Shown: positions 21,379 to 33,200 of the stretch, in pieces
How positions within the stretch are numbered: the first letter of the stretch is position 1
Layout of the letters: each line of letters opens with the position of its first letter
Notes under the pieces: model-generated
Database searches by the model: none
The model's input: only the letters and a program-made list of their open reading frames with translations
What the model was told of the DNA's origin: nothing
NCBI GenBank assembly: GCA_964019335.1
Contig: OZ025649.1
Span: forward strand, 930,001 to 994,000
Length of the DNA stretch: 64,000 nt
DNA from: Diplonema japonicum
Lineage: Eukaryota > Euglenozoa > Diplonemea > Diplonemida > Diplonemidae
Direction of reading: 5' to 3'
Position numbers and translations under genes: made by a program

Positions 21379-22809
21379 ATGTTATTGTTGGCAGGTTGCT
21401 TTGTGGCTCTGGCTGCTGTTCCCTGTTGGGAGTCTGAGGGTGAGCGGTGGGCTCCTGGATGGATCGCTGCGGGAAGTACTGCGTTTCGCCCTCTTGGGGC
21501 GGGATGTTTGGTGGTTGACTGCTTTGGAGGTGTGGTTACGTCGACTGGAGGTGCTCCTGTGTGGGAGGCGATGCTGATTGCTGAGGACTCTCAGGGGAAC
21601 ACAACACACGCTGTTACTTATCTCATGAACAGCAGCACCCCATACTACGCAAAGGTCTTCAATGCGGAAGCTACGACCAAGTGGACACTTGCCATTCAGA
21701 ACCTCAACCACGTCAGGCAGATCAGCATCAATGTTACCATCACCGTGATGCTTAGCCCCACACCCATCCCCGTCCCGCCCCCCGAGCCCGTATCTTATGA
21801 CGAGCCTACCGCCAAGGTTGCCCTCGTCTACTCATCGGCAGCCTACGCCATCCCTGAGAATGTGAAGCAGTGGGACCTCAACCAGTCATGCCGAGATGTG
21901 ACGCAGGGCTTCTCACTCGTCAATATATTTGATGGGTTAAACAACAGCCTTTACACACCTTTCGGGTACGTAGGCCTTGACTATGACAGGGCATGGATTG
22001 TGGTTGCTTTCAAAGGAACAAATGGGACTAAGGACACGGTGGCAGATCTGATCCAGATATTCTCTGGCGCTACTTACTATCAGACAAAATGCGACATCAA
22101 CGAGCACATTTCTGGCAATACGCATGCTGGCTTTTGCCCCAGCTACAAGGTGATGCAGAGTCTAGGCCTGCTTAGTACTGTGCTTCAGTTAATGACTTCC
22201 AACCCTAGGTTTTCTGTGTTAGTCACAGGGCACTCACTTGGAGGTGCCCTCGGGACGTTGTTCCATGCCGATCTTATAAGCACTTTAAAGGCGACGAATC
22301 CTGCTTGGGTGCAGCGTGTGGTTAGTTACAGCTTTGGGCAGCCGCGTGTAGGGGGTGCTGGTCTGGCATTCAATCTTCCACAGATGTTCAGAGTAGTTCA
22401 TGCGGATGACTGCGTGCCCCACTTGTGCCCTTGTTGCGCTTCGGGGATTCAGTGTTTACAGGCAGAGACGTGCCCTTACCATGTTGCACAGGAGGTGTGG
22501 TACCCCAGGGTTGTGATGGCACCCGAGAACTACACCATGTGTGACCCCAATGATGGTGAGGACCCAAGGTGCAGCAATAGCCAGACTGTGACACTGTCAG
22601 TGCAGAATCATCTCTACTACTTCGGGATGAAGGTTGGTGATTATTGGTATGTTTTTATTCTTTTCAGCACAGATTACAGTTACAATCCATCTGCATACAA
22701 GGAGTACGCAGCACGCGAGCAGTACACGCACGACTGGCTTCAGTCCCTTACGCCCTCACAGAAAGAGAGGCGCATCCATGCATTGAGGGGCGGTGTTAAC
22801 GACATGTGA
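21379..22809 (+). CDS. Secreted class 3 lipase
   Basis: 476 aa. A hydrophobic leader (MLLLAGCFVALAAVPC) indicates secretion. A beta-rich N-terminal domain of about 130 residues, with N-glycosylation sequons, ends in a Pro linker (SPTPIPVPPPEP). The lipase_3 domain follows: YDRAWIVVAFKGTNGTKD around the oxyanion region, then the nucleophile elbow VTGHSLGGALGTLF with Ser near residue 284, then SFGQPRVGG and HADDCVPHLCP. The last contains the catalytic Asp region, and HLYYFG supplies a late His. Many Cys residues fit an extracellular enzyme. Bases 22647-22667 could be a 21-nt intron (GTATG...TTTTCAG) that keeps frame; removing it deletes a hydrophobic YVFILFS insert. Confidence 0.9.
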   Translation: MLLLAGCFVALAAVPCWESEGERWAPGWIAAGSTAFRPLGAGCLVVDCFGGVVTSTGGAPVWEAMLIAEDSQGNTTHAVTYLMNSSTPYYAKVFNAEATTKWTLAIQNLNHVRQISINVTITVMLSPTPIPVPPPEPVSYDEPTAKVALVYSSAAYAIPENVKQWDLNQSCRDVTQGFSLVNIFDGLNNSLYTPFGYVGLDYDRAWIVVAFKGTNGTKDTVADLIQIFSGATYYQTKCDINEHISGNTHAGFCPSYKVMQSLGLLSTVLQLMTSNPRFSVLVTGHSLGGALGTLFHADLISTLKATNPAWVQRVVSYSFGQPRVGGAGLAFNLPQMFRVVHADDCVPHLCPCCASGIQCLQAETCPYHVAQEVWYPRVVMAPENYTMCDPNDGEDPRCSNSQTVTLSVQNHLYYFGMKVGDYWYVFILFSTDYSYNPSAYKEYAAREQYTHDWLQSLTPSQKERRIHALRGGVNDM

Positions 22810-22964
22810 TATATGATTAATAAACGACTTACTACCCCCTTTTTTTTTTCAATCTGCTATTTCTGTTGCGATTGCTAAATTTGATGGAAGCTGTGTCTTT
22901 AGGCTACTTGCTTGTTGATCGATTGCTTGGCTTTTGATTGCATTGTATTAGTTACCGCAGGTAC

Positions 22965-24176
22965 ATGTTTCATGTCACTTTGCGAAGACAGCGGCGTTGG
23001 CTAGTCCATAGGCCTTCAGTGGATTATGTACCACGCCGGATGGATGATGGGGCGGCAGCGAAGCACTTGCGAGGAATATTGAAAAAGGCACCAAAGGCGA
23101 AGGGTGATTATGTCAAAGCCGGCAGCGTGTTCCGCAGGATCGTCTGGGAGAAGCACTCATTGGTCGCTTCAGAGAGTGAGATAGGAATACAGGTGTACGA
23201 GGTTTTATTCAAGTGGTGTGCTGAGGTGGGCCAGAAGGAGTATATGCAGTGCCTCGAAAAGGAAATGAGCGAGAGAGGGATTGAGAAGTCAGTGGTTGTT
23301 GTCACCAGCCTAATGCGTGTGGCAGACGACCCTACGCAGTTCATCTTATTTTTCGAGGATCGTGGCATCCCTTTACCCCATGGTGCCGTCAAGGCGCTGT
23401 TTTCCTTCTACGCACGAACAGGAGACCAAGAGGCTGCAACTAAGCTATATAGATCTGTACACTTGAACGAGACGTTTCGTGCGATGATGATACGGTGCTG
23501 CGTTTCGATGGGGGAGGCGCTTCCCTATTTCCATTCTTTGACCACACGCAGCAAGCCCAGGTACGGCGTGGACGCCCTTCTCAGCGTATGCCTGCGCACG
23601 ATGGACACAGACAACGCGATGAAGCTTCTGAGGTTCGCAGTCAGCAGGGATACAGACTCAGCAAATAAGTACAACATCACGGCACTATTGTTCTTCAAGG
23701 CGGGCATGCAGGCGGAGGTGGAAATCGTCATGAACCTGATGTCAGAAAGGGGGAGGGTACCTGATTTCCACACGTACAGCACCTATTTTAGCTCTTTGGC
23801 CGCTTTAGCAGCCGAGGGCTGCCATGAGGCAATAGGCAAGGCTGAGTCCTTGTTCCGACAGGCAATTCTCGATGAGAAGCTTCGAGGCTCTCAAAGGATA
23901 TATGGTGGTATTCTTGAGGTATATAGCAAGGTAGGTGCATTACAAAAGGCAGAGAGAGTCCGTGAGGTTCAACGCGGCTACAAGGTGAAGGAGAGCAGTC
24001 GCTTCTTAGATCTTTACCGAGAATGTCAGCTTTCCGCAGGCTATCTTCCTTCATCTCCAGTTTCAGAGCTAGCTAACACCCCAGTTTCAGTCGCACCCCC
24101 GTCCGTGGCGAAGAGTAGGAACAATGTTTGCAAGGAGAGTATTACCGATGTTGATTGGTACAAGCTCAACACGTAG
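22965..24176 (+). CDS. Pentatricopeptide-repeat-like protein, probably organellar
   Basis: A 403-aa single-exon gene. The ATG at 22965 follows a TTACCGCAG acceptor by 4 bases. A basic leader (MFHVTLRRQRRWLVHRP) suggests mitochondrial import. The body consists of paired helices with PPR spacing, for example VYEVLFKWCAEVGQKEYMQ, ALFSFYARTGDQEAATKLYR, DFHTYSTYFSSLAALAAEGC and IYGGILEVYSKVGALQKAER. PPR proteins bind organellar RNA and act in its cleavage, stability or translation. The repeats are degenerate, so the RNA target cannot be read. TPR-like helical repeats are the alternative. Confidence 0.7.
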   Translation: MFHVTLRRQRRWLVHRPSVDYVPRRMDDGAAAKHLRGILKKAPKAKGDYVKAGSVFRRIVWEKHSLVASESEIGIQVYEVLFKWCAEVGQKEYMQCLEKEMSERGIEKSVVVVTSLMRVADDPTQFILFFEDRGIPLPHGAVKALFSFYARTGDQEAATKLYRSVHLNETFRAMMIRCCVSMGEALPYFHSLTTRSKPRYGVDALLSVCLRTMDTDNAMKLLRFAVSRDTDSANKYNITALLFFKAGMQAEVEIVMNLMSERGRVPDFHTYSTYFSSLAALAAEGCHEAIGKAESLFRQAILDEKLRGSQRIYGGILEVYSKVGALQKAERVREVQRGYKVKESSRFLDLYRECQLSAGYLPSSPVSELANTPVSVAPPSVAKSRNNVCKESITDVDWYKLNT

Positions 24177-24233
24177 CAGTTTTCATTATTAGCTTTCCTG
24201 GCTAAAGACAACCGACAGGCCTTACACAGAATT

Positions 24234-24257
24234 ATGATACCATGTGCAGCTTCATAG
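24234..24257 (+). other. Short overlapping upstream ORF before the giant gene
   Basis: An ATG at 24234, 8 bases before the main start, opens a 7-codon ORF in another frame that ends in TAG at 24257, inside the main gene. If it lies in the mature leader it would lower initiation at 24242. If splicing occurs further downstream it is irrelevant. Confidence 0.3.
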
Positions 24258-27200
24258 CAGTTGTATTATCTCTTGCTGCTAGAGGCTCCTTCGAGGAACA
24301 GAGGCTTACCCGCATCTATGCTCTCTCTGAGGAGCATACTGTGGCTTCATTTGAGTGGGATCTTGTAGGCCGACAGTATGCGCCTTCGGCAGGGGGCGAT
24401 GTACTGAGTAATGTAAACGCTCTCGAAATGTCTGACGGGAAGAACTTTCTCAATTTGTACAACTACGACTGGAGCAGATGCCGGCAGGGGGATCTCCTGG
24501 AGTTTAGGATGGCATTCCCTCTGGATACAATACCATCTCTGCATTGGAAGCAGAGCTCTGTGCCCACGTCGTCCTCCCCAGTCGAGGGGTACGAGGCTGT
24601 TGATGTTCAGATGCCTGGCTCTGGTGGCACATCGTTCGTTGGACTCCGCAGGGCAGTGTCTTGGGCTGTATTAGATGGAAGCCGTGGTGGTATTGGCTAC
24701 CCAGGCCTTGGGGTGTCGATGTTGTCGGGTCAGTCTCTCCTCCCTGGCCCTTGCCATGCAGCAAATGATTCCACGGCATGGAGGTCGGCCTCCCTTGCGC
24801 CGAGTGGCTGTATCGGTGTGCTTGCAGTTGAGCTTTATGTTAGAAGAAGTACAGCTCAGCAGTACCACGTTGCTGTACGACCGAGTTCTGCATGCCAGTT
24901 AGGAAGGTGGGTGTATGTGACAACGAATAAGGGTCTTGCGAGGATTCCATTCAATACCATGTCTCGTTCTCTGCAGCACCTCACTTCTTCGTGTGACGTA
25001 CCAGGGTACTCAGTTTGGCTCGGGTGCTCGGGTCGCCATGTCGGAGTTTCAGGTGATGCAGTGTCTTGTGTAGTGAGTGACGGCTTGCTCGGGTTTAACC
25101 TTACCGAAGGCAGGGCATACCTAGAATCACATGTATTCCCTGTGGGTGTTGAGGATTTCACCGTCGCGGCGTGGCTCAGGTTTCTCGGAAGCAATTCTAC
25201 AGGAGGCGCCACAACTATCATATCTATGGGTGCTCTGCGCGTGCAAGTGGACCACGACACCCCGATGATTGAGTGTATTCTTGATATCAGCACAAACTTC
25301 TCGGTTGCATACCACACTCAGTGGAGTGTGCTATCTAGTCCACATCACTTTGCTTGTGTAAGGTCAGAATCTGGTACAGTACTGCAGTTGTTCGTGGATG
25401 GGGTGCTTGTTGATTCCCATAGGTCGTTGGTTGCGTTCGCGATCCCTCAGCAAGGTGAGGTGGGTTATGTGGGTTCCGCTTTTGTAAGTGACTTCAGACT
25501 CTACAACAGGGTGGTGCTGGTGGACGAGATGCGTGCGCTAACGTCTTGCGACAAGGGGGGTCCTTCTTCAGGCATCTTGTGCGATGCTGAGAATCAGGTT
25601 GTCTACTTTGGAGTCAGCCAGCAGGCGTTGCCGGGGACGTGTCGTGTTCGGTTCTACGACGTGCTGACAGGCCTGACGCGGGGTGTGTCGTCTTCTTGTC
25701 CTCAGTCGTCAAGCGCGCTGCACGGCATAGGCTTCGTGCGGTCCCTTAGCAAGAGTGGCCGTGATATACTAATGTCTGGCGAAGGGTCTTGGGCGCTTGT
25801 TTCCATCAGCGACAATGCTGACGTTGTTTTTATCAGTGTCGATAGTGCTTATGCGTGCAGCAGTTCTTTGGGTTCTGTATATGCTACTCGGGGTTCTTCC
25901 GTAGACGCTCTGATGTCTAGGTACGGCACCTACTGGCTTCGGGGAGTATACGATGGGCGTGGTGGGTGGCCTGCCGCGTCATGTGCTGCTTCACCTGCTT
26001 CCATTTTCATTGGCGACCAGTGGGGCGTGCTGCAAGTGGACAGTGTGAGCAAGAGGTCGCTACGAGTCATAGGCTTCGTAGGTGGCGGTTCATCATATTG
26101 GAGGCCGCGGCACGATGGATTGAAGGCAACGGAGGTTCCAGTTGGAGAGGTTACGCACATCAGCATAACTGACATGGGTACGTTAGTCATAGTTGGTGGG
26201 GGAGGGATATTTGTGTATCATGGAGCAGTACGGCAGGTGAGACACAAGCTTGTTTACGGACAGGTGGGCCTGAGAGCACAGGGTATTCGTGTTCCTGAAT
26301 GGTCGGTTGAAAGGAGTAACGTTGCACCGCGTCAGGAGGAGATCATAGCTACAGTGACGACTGCAACGCAACAGGCCTGCATCCGTGAGTGCACCGGGCT
26401 GTCGTCGTGCACTGGCTATGTTTGGTATGCTTCTTCTTCCACGTGCAGCATGGTGAGTACAGTCGATGTACCCCTTATGGAGGCTGGTAGTGGTGACTTT
26501 CACAGAAAGACCCTGGTGGTGGATTTTCAGAGTGCTGCGCATTTGGATTATAGTAGATTATCAGGCATCTTGGATGTTGTGCCTCATGCAATGTGCGAGC
26601 TTCGTGGCTTTCTTTATGTGGTCGGCGGCAATAGGCTGCTCCGCCTCGACCTCTCCACTCAGTCAATTTCTCATATCAGTGGAAATGGTGAAGCATCTTC
26701 CAGGCCTGCTGCTGATGGCTCTGCAACCGTGCATACAGAGCTGGTGGACGGCCCTATAGTTTGCCACCCCTCTGGGCTGCTCTACATGGGCCAGATGGCA
26801 CACTCGTGCGTGCGGTCTTTCAACATCTCTTCCCATGAGCTACGGACAGTTGCAGGGACTTGTGGTGTCACGACGAACACTTCGGCTCCTTCTGGTTGGA
26901 CATCCTCCTCCGCCTCAATATCCCCTCCTTCGGGGCTTTCTCTTGATGGAGAGGGCACTTCCCTGTTCATTGCGACTCCGCAGACGTACGTTGTGTGGGA
27001 GATGCTTCTGCAGCAGGGACTCATGAGGATTGTCGCAGGAAATGGTACGCAGCACCCCGCTGGATCTGTGAGCTCTTCTGGCAATGCGACTGACACATCG
27101 TTCCTGTTTCCCATGGCAGTGACTTGGTACGGTGGCATAGATGGGAAGAGCATTTTAATACGGGATTCACGCGTCGGACCTGGCACACTGCTGGACTTGA

Positions 27201-30200
27201 GCTCCGGTGATGGTTACACAGGCTCATGGATCAGTGGTGATGCTTATGCAGTTGCGCAGCCTGTTTCTAGGAGCGATCTGGCGAAGACGGGTGAAGGCGA
27301 TTATCCCTCTGCTAGCGAAGCACATATACCGGGAACATCGAAAGGAGGCATGGTACTTCTAGGCGACACGGTTTACCTGCCAGCATCAAGGTGGCCGTAC
27401 GGTGTTATGGCAGTCTCACGGTCATCAGGGGGTGTTGCCCGCCTGCCTGGCTTTGACGACTTATTGGGTGCTACGGTTTCCTCGTCTTCTGACGGCACGT
27501 CACTATTTGTCGGTGGCAGCAGCCACGGGAGCGGCGTCGTGTGGCAGGTTGATGGGCTGCCTTCATCCGCGCTTTCGCTGAACGGTGTGGCTGCGTATCA
27601 CAATATCTTCGGGGGGTTTGAGAAAGGGTTCACATTACATCTTAGCCTGCGCTACGATGTGAGCATAGGTAGCGGAAACTGGACGTGTCTCATGAGCTAT
27701 GATTATGATTCCATTGTCTTGTATGTTCAGGAGGATGCCTTCTTCATATCGGTGGAGGGCGACACGGCAGCAGTGCCCGCTTCGCTTGCTGATGGGCTGT
27801 GGCACAGGGTTGCAGTCGGGTGGTCCGTGTCTGGTAGGTGGTTCGTGGATTTAGATGGTGTTAGGACGAAGGGCACCAGCATTGGAGCCGGTACACTTTT
27901 CTCTCTGACCGGGAGACTGGTCTTTGGGTGCGGAGACACGGTGGACAGGTCCCTTGTGCCCGATGCCAGTCTTGCGGACACCTATGTATCTCTACATGAC
28001 GTTTCGCTGCTAAGTGATTACAGCGAGGTTCTATCTCCCGTGCTTGATGTGGGACATTGGTCACTCGATGGCCACGGTAAGGACTCTCTAGGAATGCACC
28101 ATCTAAGTATCGATTCAGGTGCCTTCTTCTCACTTGGCCCTGAGCGCTTGATTCCTCGCTTTACATCTCCTCTCGATATTTCTGACAGAGATGTTGTTGT
28201 TCTTGATGGGGGTGCCTCCTGGTCAGAAGGGGGCCCGTGCTCAAATAGTATTTTGTTGACAGGCGTCTATCAGGGAGCGCACTTAGGGTACGCACCTGTG
28301 GCTGATATTGTGGAGAGTAGGATGTTGTACTTGTCTGCTTGGGTGAGGCCACTAGTCTCAGATAGAAGCAAGCAGCAGGTTATTATATCAGTTGGTGAGA
28401 TGTCCCTGCTCCTTACGAGTTCTTTGTTTCCGGCAGCAGCAATGGGAAATGGTATCTGCTCAGGCATCGTAAAGGTGCACGCGGGTGAATGGTCGCTTCT
28501 CTCGGCGCGATATGATCTTGCATCTCAGATTGTCACTGTGCAGTACAATCGCGACGCGGTAGGTGTATGCCCTTTTACATGTGGCTTAGGCACGCCAGCT
28601 CCTGTCATGGTGGGAATTACGAGTGATAGACTGCATGCATTCAAGGGGCAGATAGCGATGCCAATAGTTGCAGCTGATGACGCTTGCATCAGATGCTCGC
28701 AACCCAACCAGGCAGCTCCTCAGCTCCTCATAGGAGCTGGTGGTACAACTTATTACGACGGGTCAGTGAGGTACAAGGGGTCTCAAATGCAATACACCAC
28801 GACTGTTATAGCGGTAAGCGAAGCAGCAGACTTTTCAATGGGTGCATGGGTCTATCGTCAGAGTGCTACTGGGCCAGTTTTACTGTTCGGTGTTCCTGAC
28901 AAGGTGCCGGAGTTTTCAGGAAGGTGGTGTGTAGACGGCTTCGTTGGTGACATGAGCGGCGCTATTGGTACCAACTTCTCTGCTGTAGATCATTTAACTA
29001 TGCCGCCAGCGGGTCGCTCAGGGCCAGTTTGTAGTGCTGCAAATTACTTGCTGGCATCTGCATCATGGCCGGCACATGGTTCCGTTTCTGCTTGGGTTCA
29101 GTATCTATCGGAGCCTGCGGTGTGGGCTCAGCCAATTGTGAGTTGGTCGACAGATGATCAAGCATCATACTTTTCTCTAGTTGTGGGCTCCCAGATGCAT
29201 TCTGATAGCCTTGAAGGCCAGTGGTGTACAGATAGTCTTGTTGTGACAGATGGCGGGCCGTACAACAGGCGACTGGCTCCACTAGCCGTGGGTTCAGGTG
29301 GGTCTCCGTTTGTTAACCATACAGGTTCTCATTATGCTTGTGTGTTTGACGAGCAGTCTTCTCCTTTGTGGGCAGAAGCCACACCTTCTGGTCATGCTGC
29401 CATGCCTCGTTCTGGCACATATACTACTTGGGTATTCATCGACAGTAGTTTTTCGGGAGACTCGGCGGCCTTCACACTACTAGAAGCAGTGCGACCTCAC
29501 TATTTAGATCCTAACGTCAGGTTGCACGTATCTCATTGCTCGGGTAGCGGCTACTGTTCCCTTTCGCTGAGCGTTAGGCCCCGATCAAGTGCAACAGTTA
29601 TCCAGGTGTCATCGTGGCCACATATGGACGTTCCCCTTAACACCTGGGTTCACGTTGCAGCAACCTGGGACGGTGATAATAATAATATGGTGACATTGTA
29701 CGTGGATGGCCATGTGGTGAAGGAGGGCACTATCTCGGGAGATGTGCAGGATGCATCTATGCTAGTGATAGGTGGCAGACCCGACAGCGAGGAGAACTTG
29801 AAGGGCATGCTTCATGATGTGCGAATCTACAGATCGTCTCTGAGCCCAGCAGAGATCCAGTCCCTAGCAAGGCGTACAGAAACGACTCTTTCTTACTTGT
29901 CATGGGGAGTGAATGATACAGCGATCAGATGCGTCGACACTACATCTTCTGCAGGAGCCTTTCCAGTCGGTGAGTGGGTTCATGTCACAGCTAGTTGGGG
30001 AAGGGAGGGGTCATGGGTTCATGAGAGGAGCGCTTCCGGCCATGTACGCATGACTCAGTGCAGAGAGGTAGCCAATTCTACGCTTGGCCGCAGCACATTA
30101 GATATTATGAGGCTGGGTCACAAGCTCGCAGGCAGTCTATCTCTAGATACCAAGGCGTACATTTATGATGTGCGACTCGTGGAAGGTAGTATTAGCTTGC

Positions 30201-33200
30201 AGGACACGGACTGGTTGTTTTCTCAGCCTGATTGGTCACTGAGTGTGAAGCTCATGGCAAGTGGGGTTCCTGTCCTGAGTAGTCAATACCACAGCTGGAC
30301 ATGTACCCAGGCTGCCGTCCTTCTTGCCACCTGGGTACACATTTCTGTTAACTGGGGACAGGAAGCAGTCACATGGTACTTAAATGGCGAACAGGTGTGC
30401 AGGTCAGACACGACGAGCACACCTCCAGCTATGTATGGTACTGGTTATGTAGGAGGGTCTCCTTGGGGGTGGTACTTTGATGGGTATTTAAGCACCCTCT
30501 TCGTCACCCCGCGCTCACAGCATGTGGGCAGTGTTAAGCGGCTGATGCAAGGCTCAGAGGCTGTATCTGCTGACTGCGACCTTTTGTCGTGGTTCCCTTT
30601 CGATGATGATGCTGATGATGTGTTTCGCATGCATAGCTTCCGGGGGCACTTCGCTTTGAGTTCAGGGCACGGCAATGGGATGAGTTTGATTGCTGAAGCG
30701 GACAACACGCTCTCTTCAGATGATTGGTGGGGCATCAGTGGTGCCCCTGCTGTCTCGTTGTCTATTTGGGTAAGACACAAGGACTCTCTTAAGTCAGGTG
30801 GTCTTCCTGTTTTTCTGGGTTCTGACAGGGAGGATGGACCTAGATGGAGCGAGGGAAGTGGAACAGCACCAGTAAACGAGTGTTTCAGGGAGTCTCGAGT
30901 AGTGTTGAGCTTCTCGTTTGACACTGCACTCGACGCCACTGGGAGAAATCGCAATAAGGTGAGCAGGCAGAGCAACGTTGACATTGTAGCTGGGCGTCAC
31001 GGCAGTGGGGTTAGGCTAGCTTCGAACAGTTTCTTGAAGGGTCTTGATCAGGCTGCAGGAGGGAGCAGGGATGCAGGACTCACGGTCATGTTCTGGGTGT
31101 ATCACAGCAAGCCGGGCGCGGTACGTACCATGGATGAAAGACGTGCGTTGTATGAGGTGGCGAGAGAAGATGGCGATTCTGGAAGAGCCATTCTCGCATG
31201 TCAGTCTGATGATGAGAAGTACGTCTACATGGCCTTTGACACCCCAGGAGGTGTTCAAGGGCCTGATAGCAGTGCTAGACACTTTGTCTACAATCAGTGG
31301 CAACATGTTGCAGCTACTATTGACAGCAGTGGAGAAGCATCTGTTTTCAGAGACGGCATTATTGTGTGGTCCGGGAGCGCTGTAAACGCATCTTCGCCGT
31401 GGGTGTGGGGCACCTCATCTACTATTGTAGGACACTACAATAAGGGCTATCGGGTGCAGGAGGGGGTGAGTTGTGGTGATCCGTCAGCTTCTTTTGTGCA
31501 CCCCATGCCTGATGGGTCCAACTCCACTTACCTGATAGGTACAGTGCATGAGTGTAAGGAGAGATGTGACGCCTACAGCGAATGCGATGGTTTCGTATAC
31601 ATCTATCCTGGGGATGAAGCGCCGCCACACAGATGTTATTTCAGAACATCTACTTCTTACTCTGTGCCCGACCCACAGCGCGTGTGTTTTACGAAGGGGC
31701 GAGGTGCATCGTCTCAGTTTGCCGACTTTGTCATCGATGACCTGGTGGTGCTCGATTATGCTGCGCCACTGGCATGTGTTCAGGAGGCATTCAGTGATTA
31801 CAGTGCTGCAAGCCCATGCACAGACACAATCCCCGACGCAGCTGTGTCCATGAAGATCTCTTTTGCTACTGATCCTGGTAACCATCTTATGGCAGTTAGT
31901 GATGGCGTTCCAGTGGCTGCACTAGATGGTGTCACTGTTTTTGATGGGACCGCTTCTCTTTCTGGCATATCCGCGATCACTGCAGTTCAGGGGTGCACTT
32001 TGGTTGATATGCACGCTATTTTAGGAGGCGAGTCCTACGACGCCCCCGTTATCGATTTAGAGCTTCCTTTATACACAGGTCGGTTGTATTCACTGCGTAT
32101 TCAGGCAGGTAACAGCGACACAGTGGATCACGTACTTCGAGTTGATAGTTGGACAGAGGTGATCATTCCAGGTCAGAGCACAAAGCAGTGGTTCAGCGCA
32201 ATTAGCGTCGTCACAGCTGACCTCGCGACGTGGAACATCACGTATGCAGGTGAAGGGTGGTTTGGTGGGAATGTTACGGTCTACCAGTTGGAGGTATGTG
32301 GTGCTGGCACTGAGAACACTACGTGCATGGCGTGGCGATGTACGTGTCAAGGTGCATCTGACTACTTTGGCATCAGCAGTGAGACTGATGGCTGCACTGA
32401 TGTCATCTCCATGACGTGGTGGCAGGCGAGCTTGTGCGCAACTTATCCACAGGTCGGCAGGCATCAGGCGTGTTCTTCGCAGAGGCCCTCTTGGAGTATT
32501 TCATGGTGGATGAAGCCAGAGGGAGACGAGGTACAAGCCATACTTCCTTCAGCTATCGGGCATAATTGTAGTCTTGTGCATGAGGCTGTCAGGTCGTCTG
32601 CCCATGTTTCGCTTGGTGTCTGGCAGTGGTTCTTGTGTAAGAGTGCAGGTGGTCTTGTAATCCACTCTACAGTGGATGGTATCGGGTCTGAAGTGTGGTG
32701 GCACGACGGTGCTCCAGAGTTCCTTGTTGGCTCCTGGTCGCATGTCACGGTGGTGGTTGATGGAACTTCTAGACGGCTCTACAAGGATGGGGCACTCATT
32801 CACTCCCACAACAGACCCTCTATGCAGCTGCAGTGGCATTCTACAACACAGTTTTTCGTATCGTCCTCAAACAGCAGCAGCCCTCTCCTTGTCCATGATA
32901 TTTTTGTGGTACAAGGTTCTTATTGCGATCCTATATACCGCAACCTTGCGATATCAGGGATAGTGCCGTATGCATCACGTGTAGTCCCGTGTCAGCTATC
33001 AGCAAGCCGCCCTATTGTGCAGAACGGGCTGTGGGCTTACTACACTTTCGATGAAGGTTGGACGAGTGGTGGGGGTAGAGTGTTGCATGACAGTTCACGT
33101 AACAGGCGGCACCTGGTGGCTGTACCATCTGACAGTGCTTCGCTTGGTGCCGAGACGCATTCCGGTGCAGTGGCAGGTGCTGGTGGGTCCTACAGGGTTA

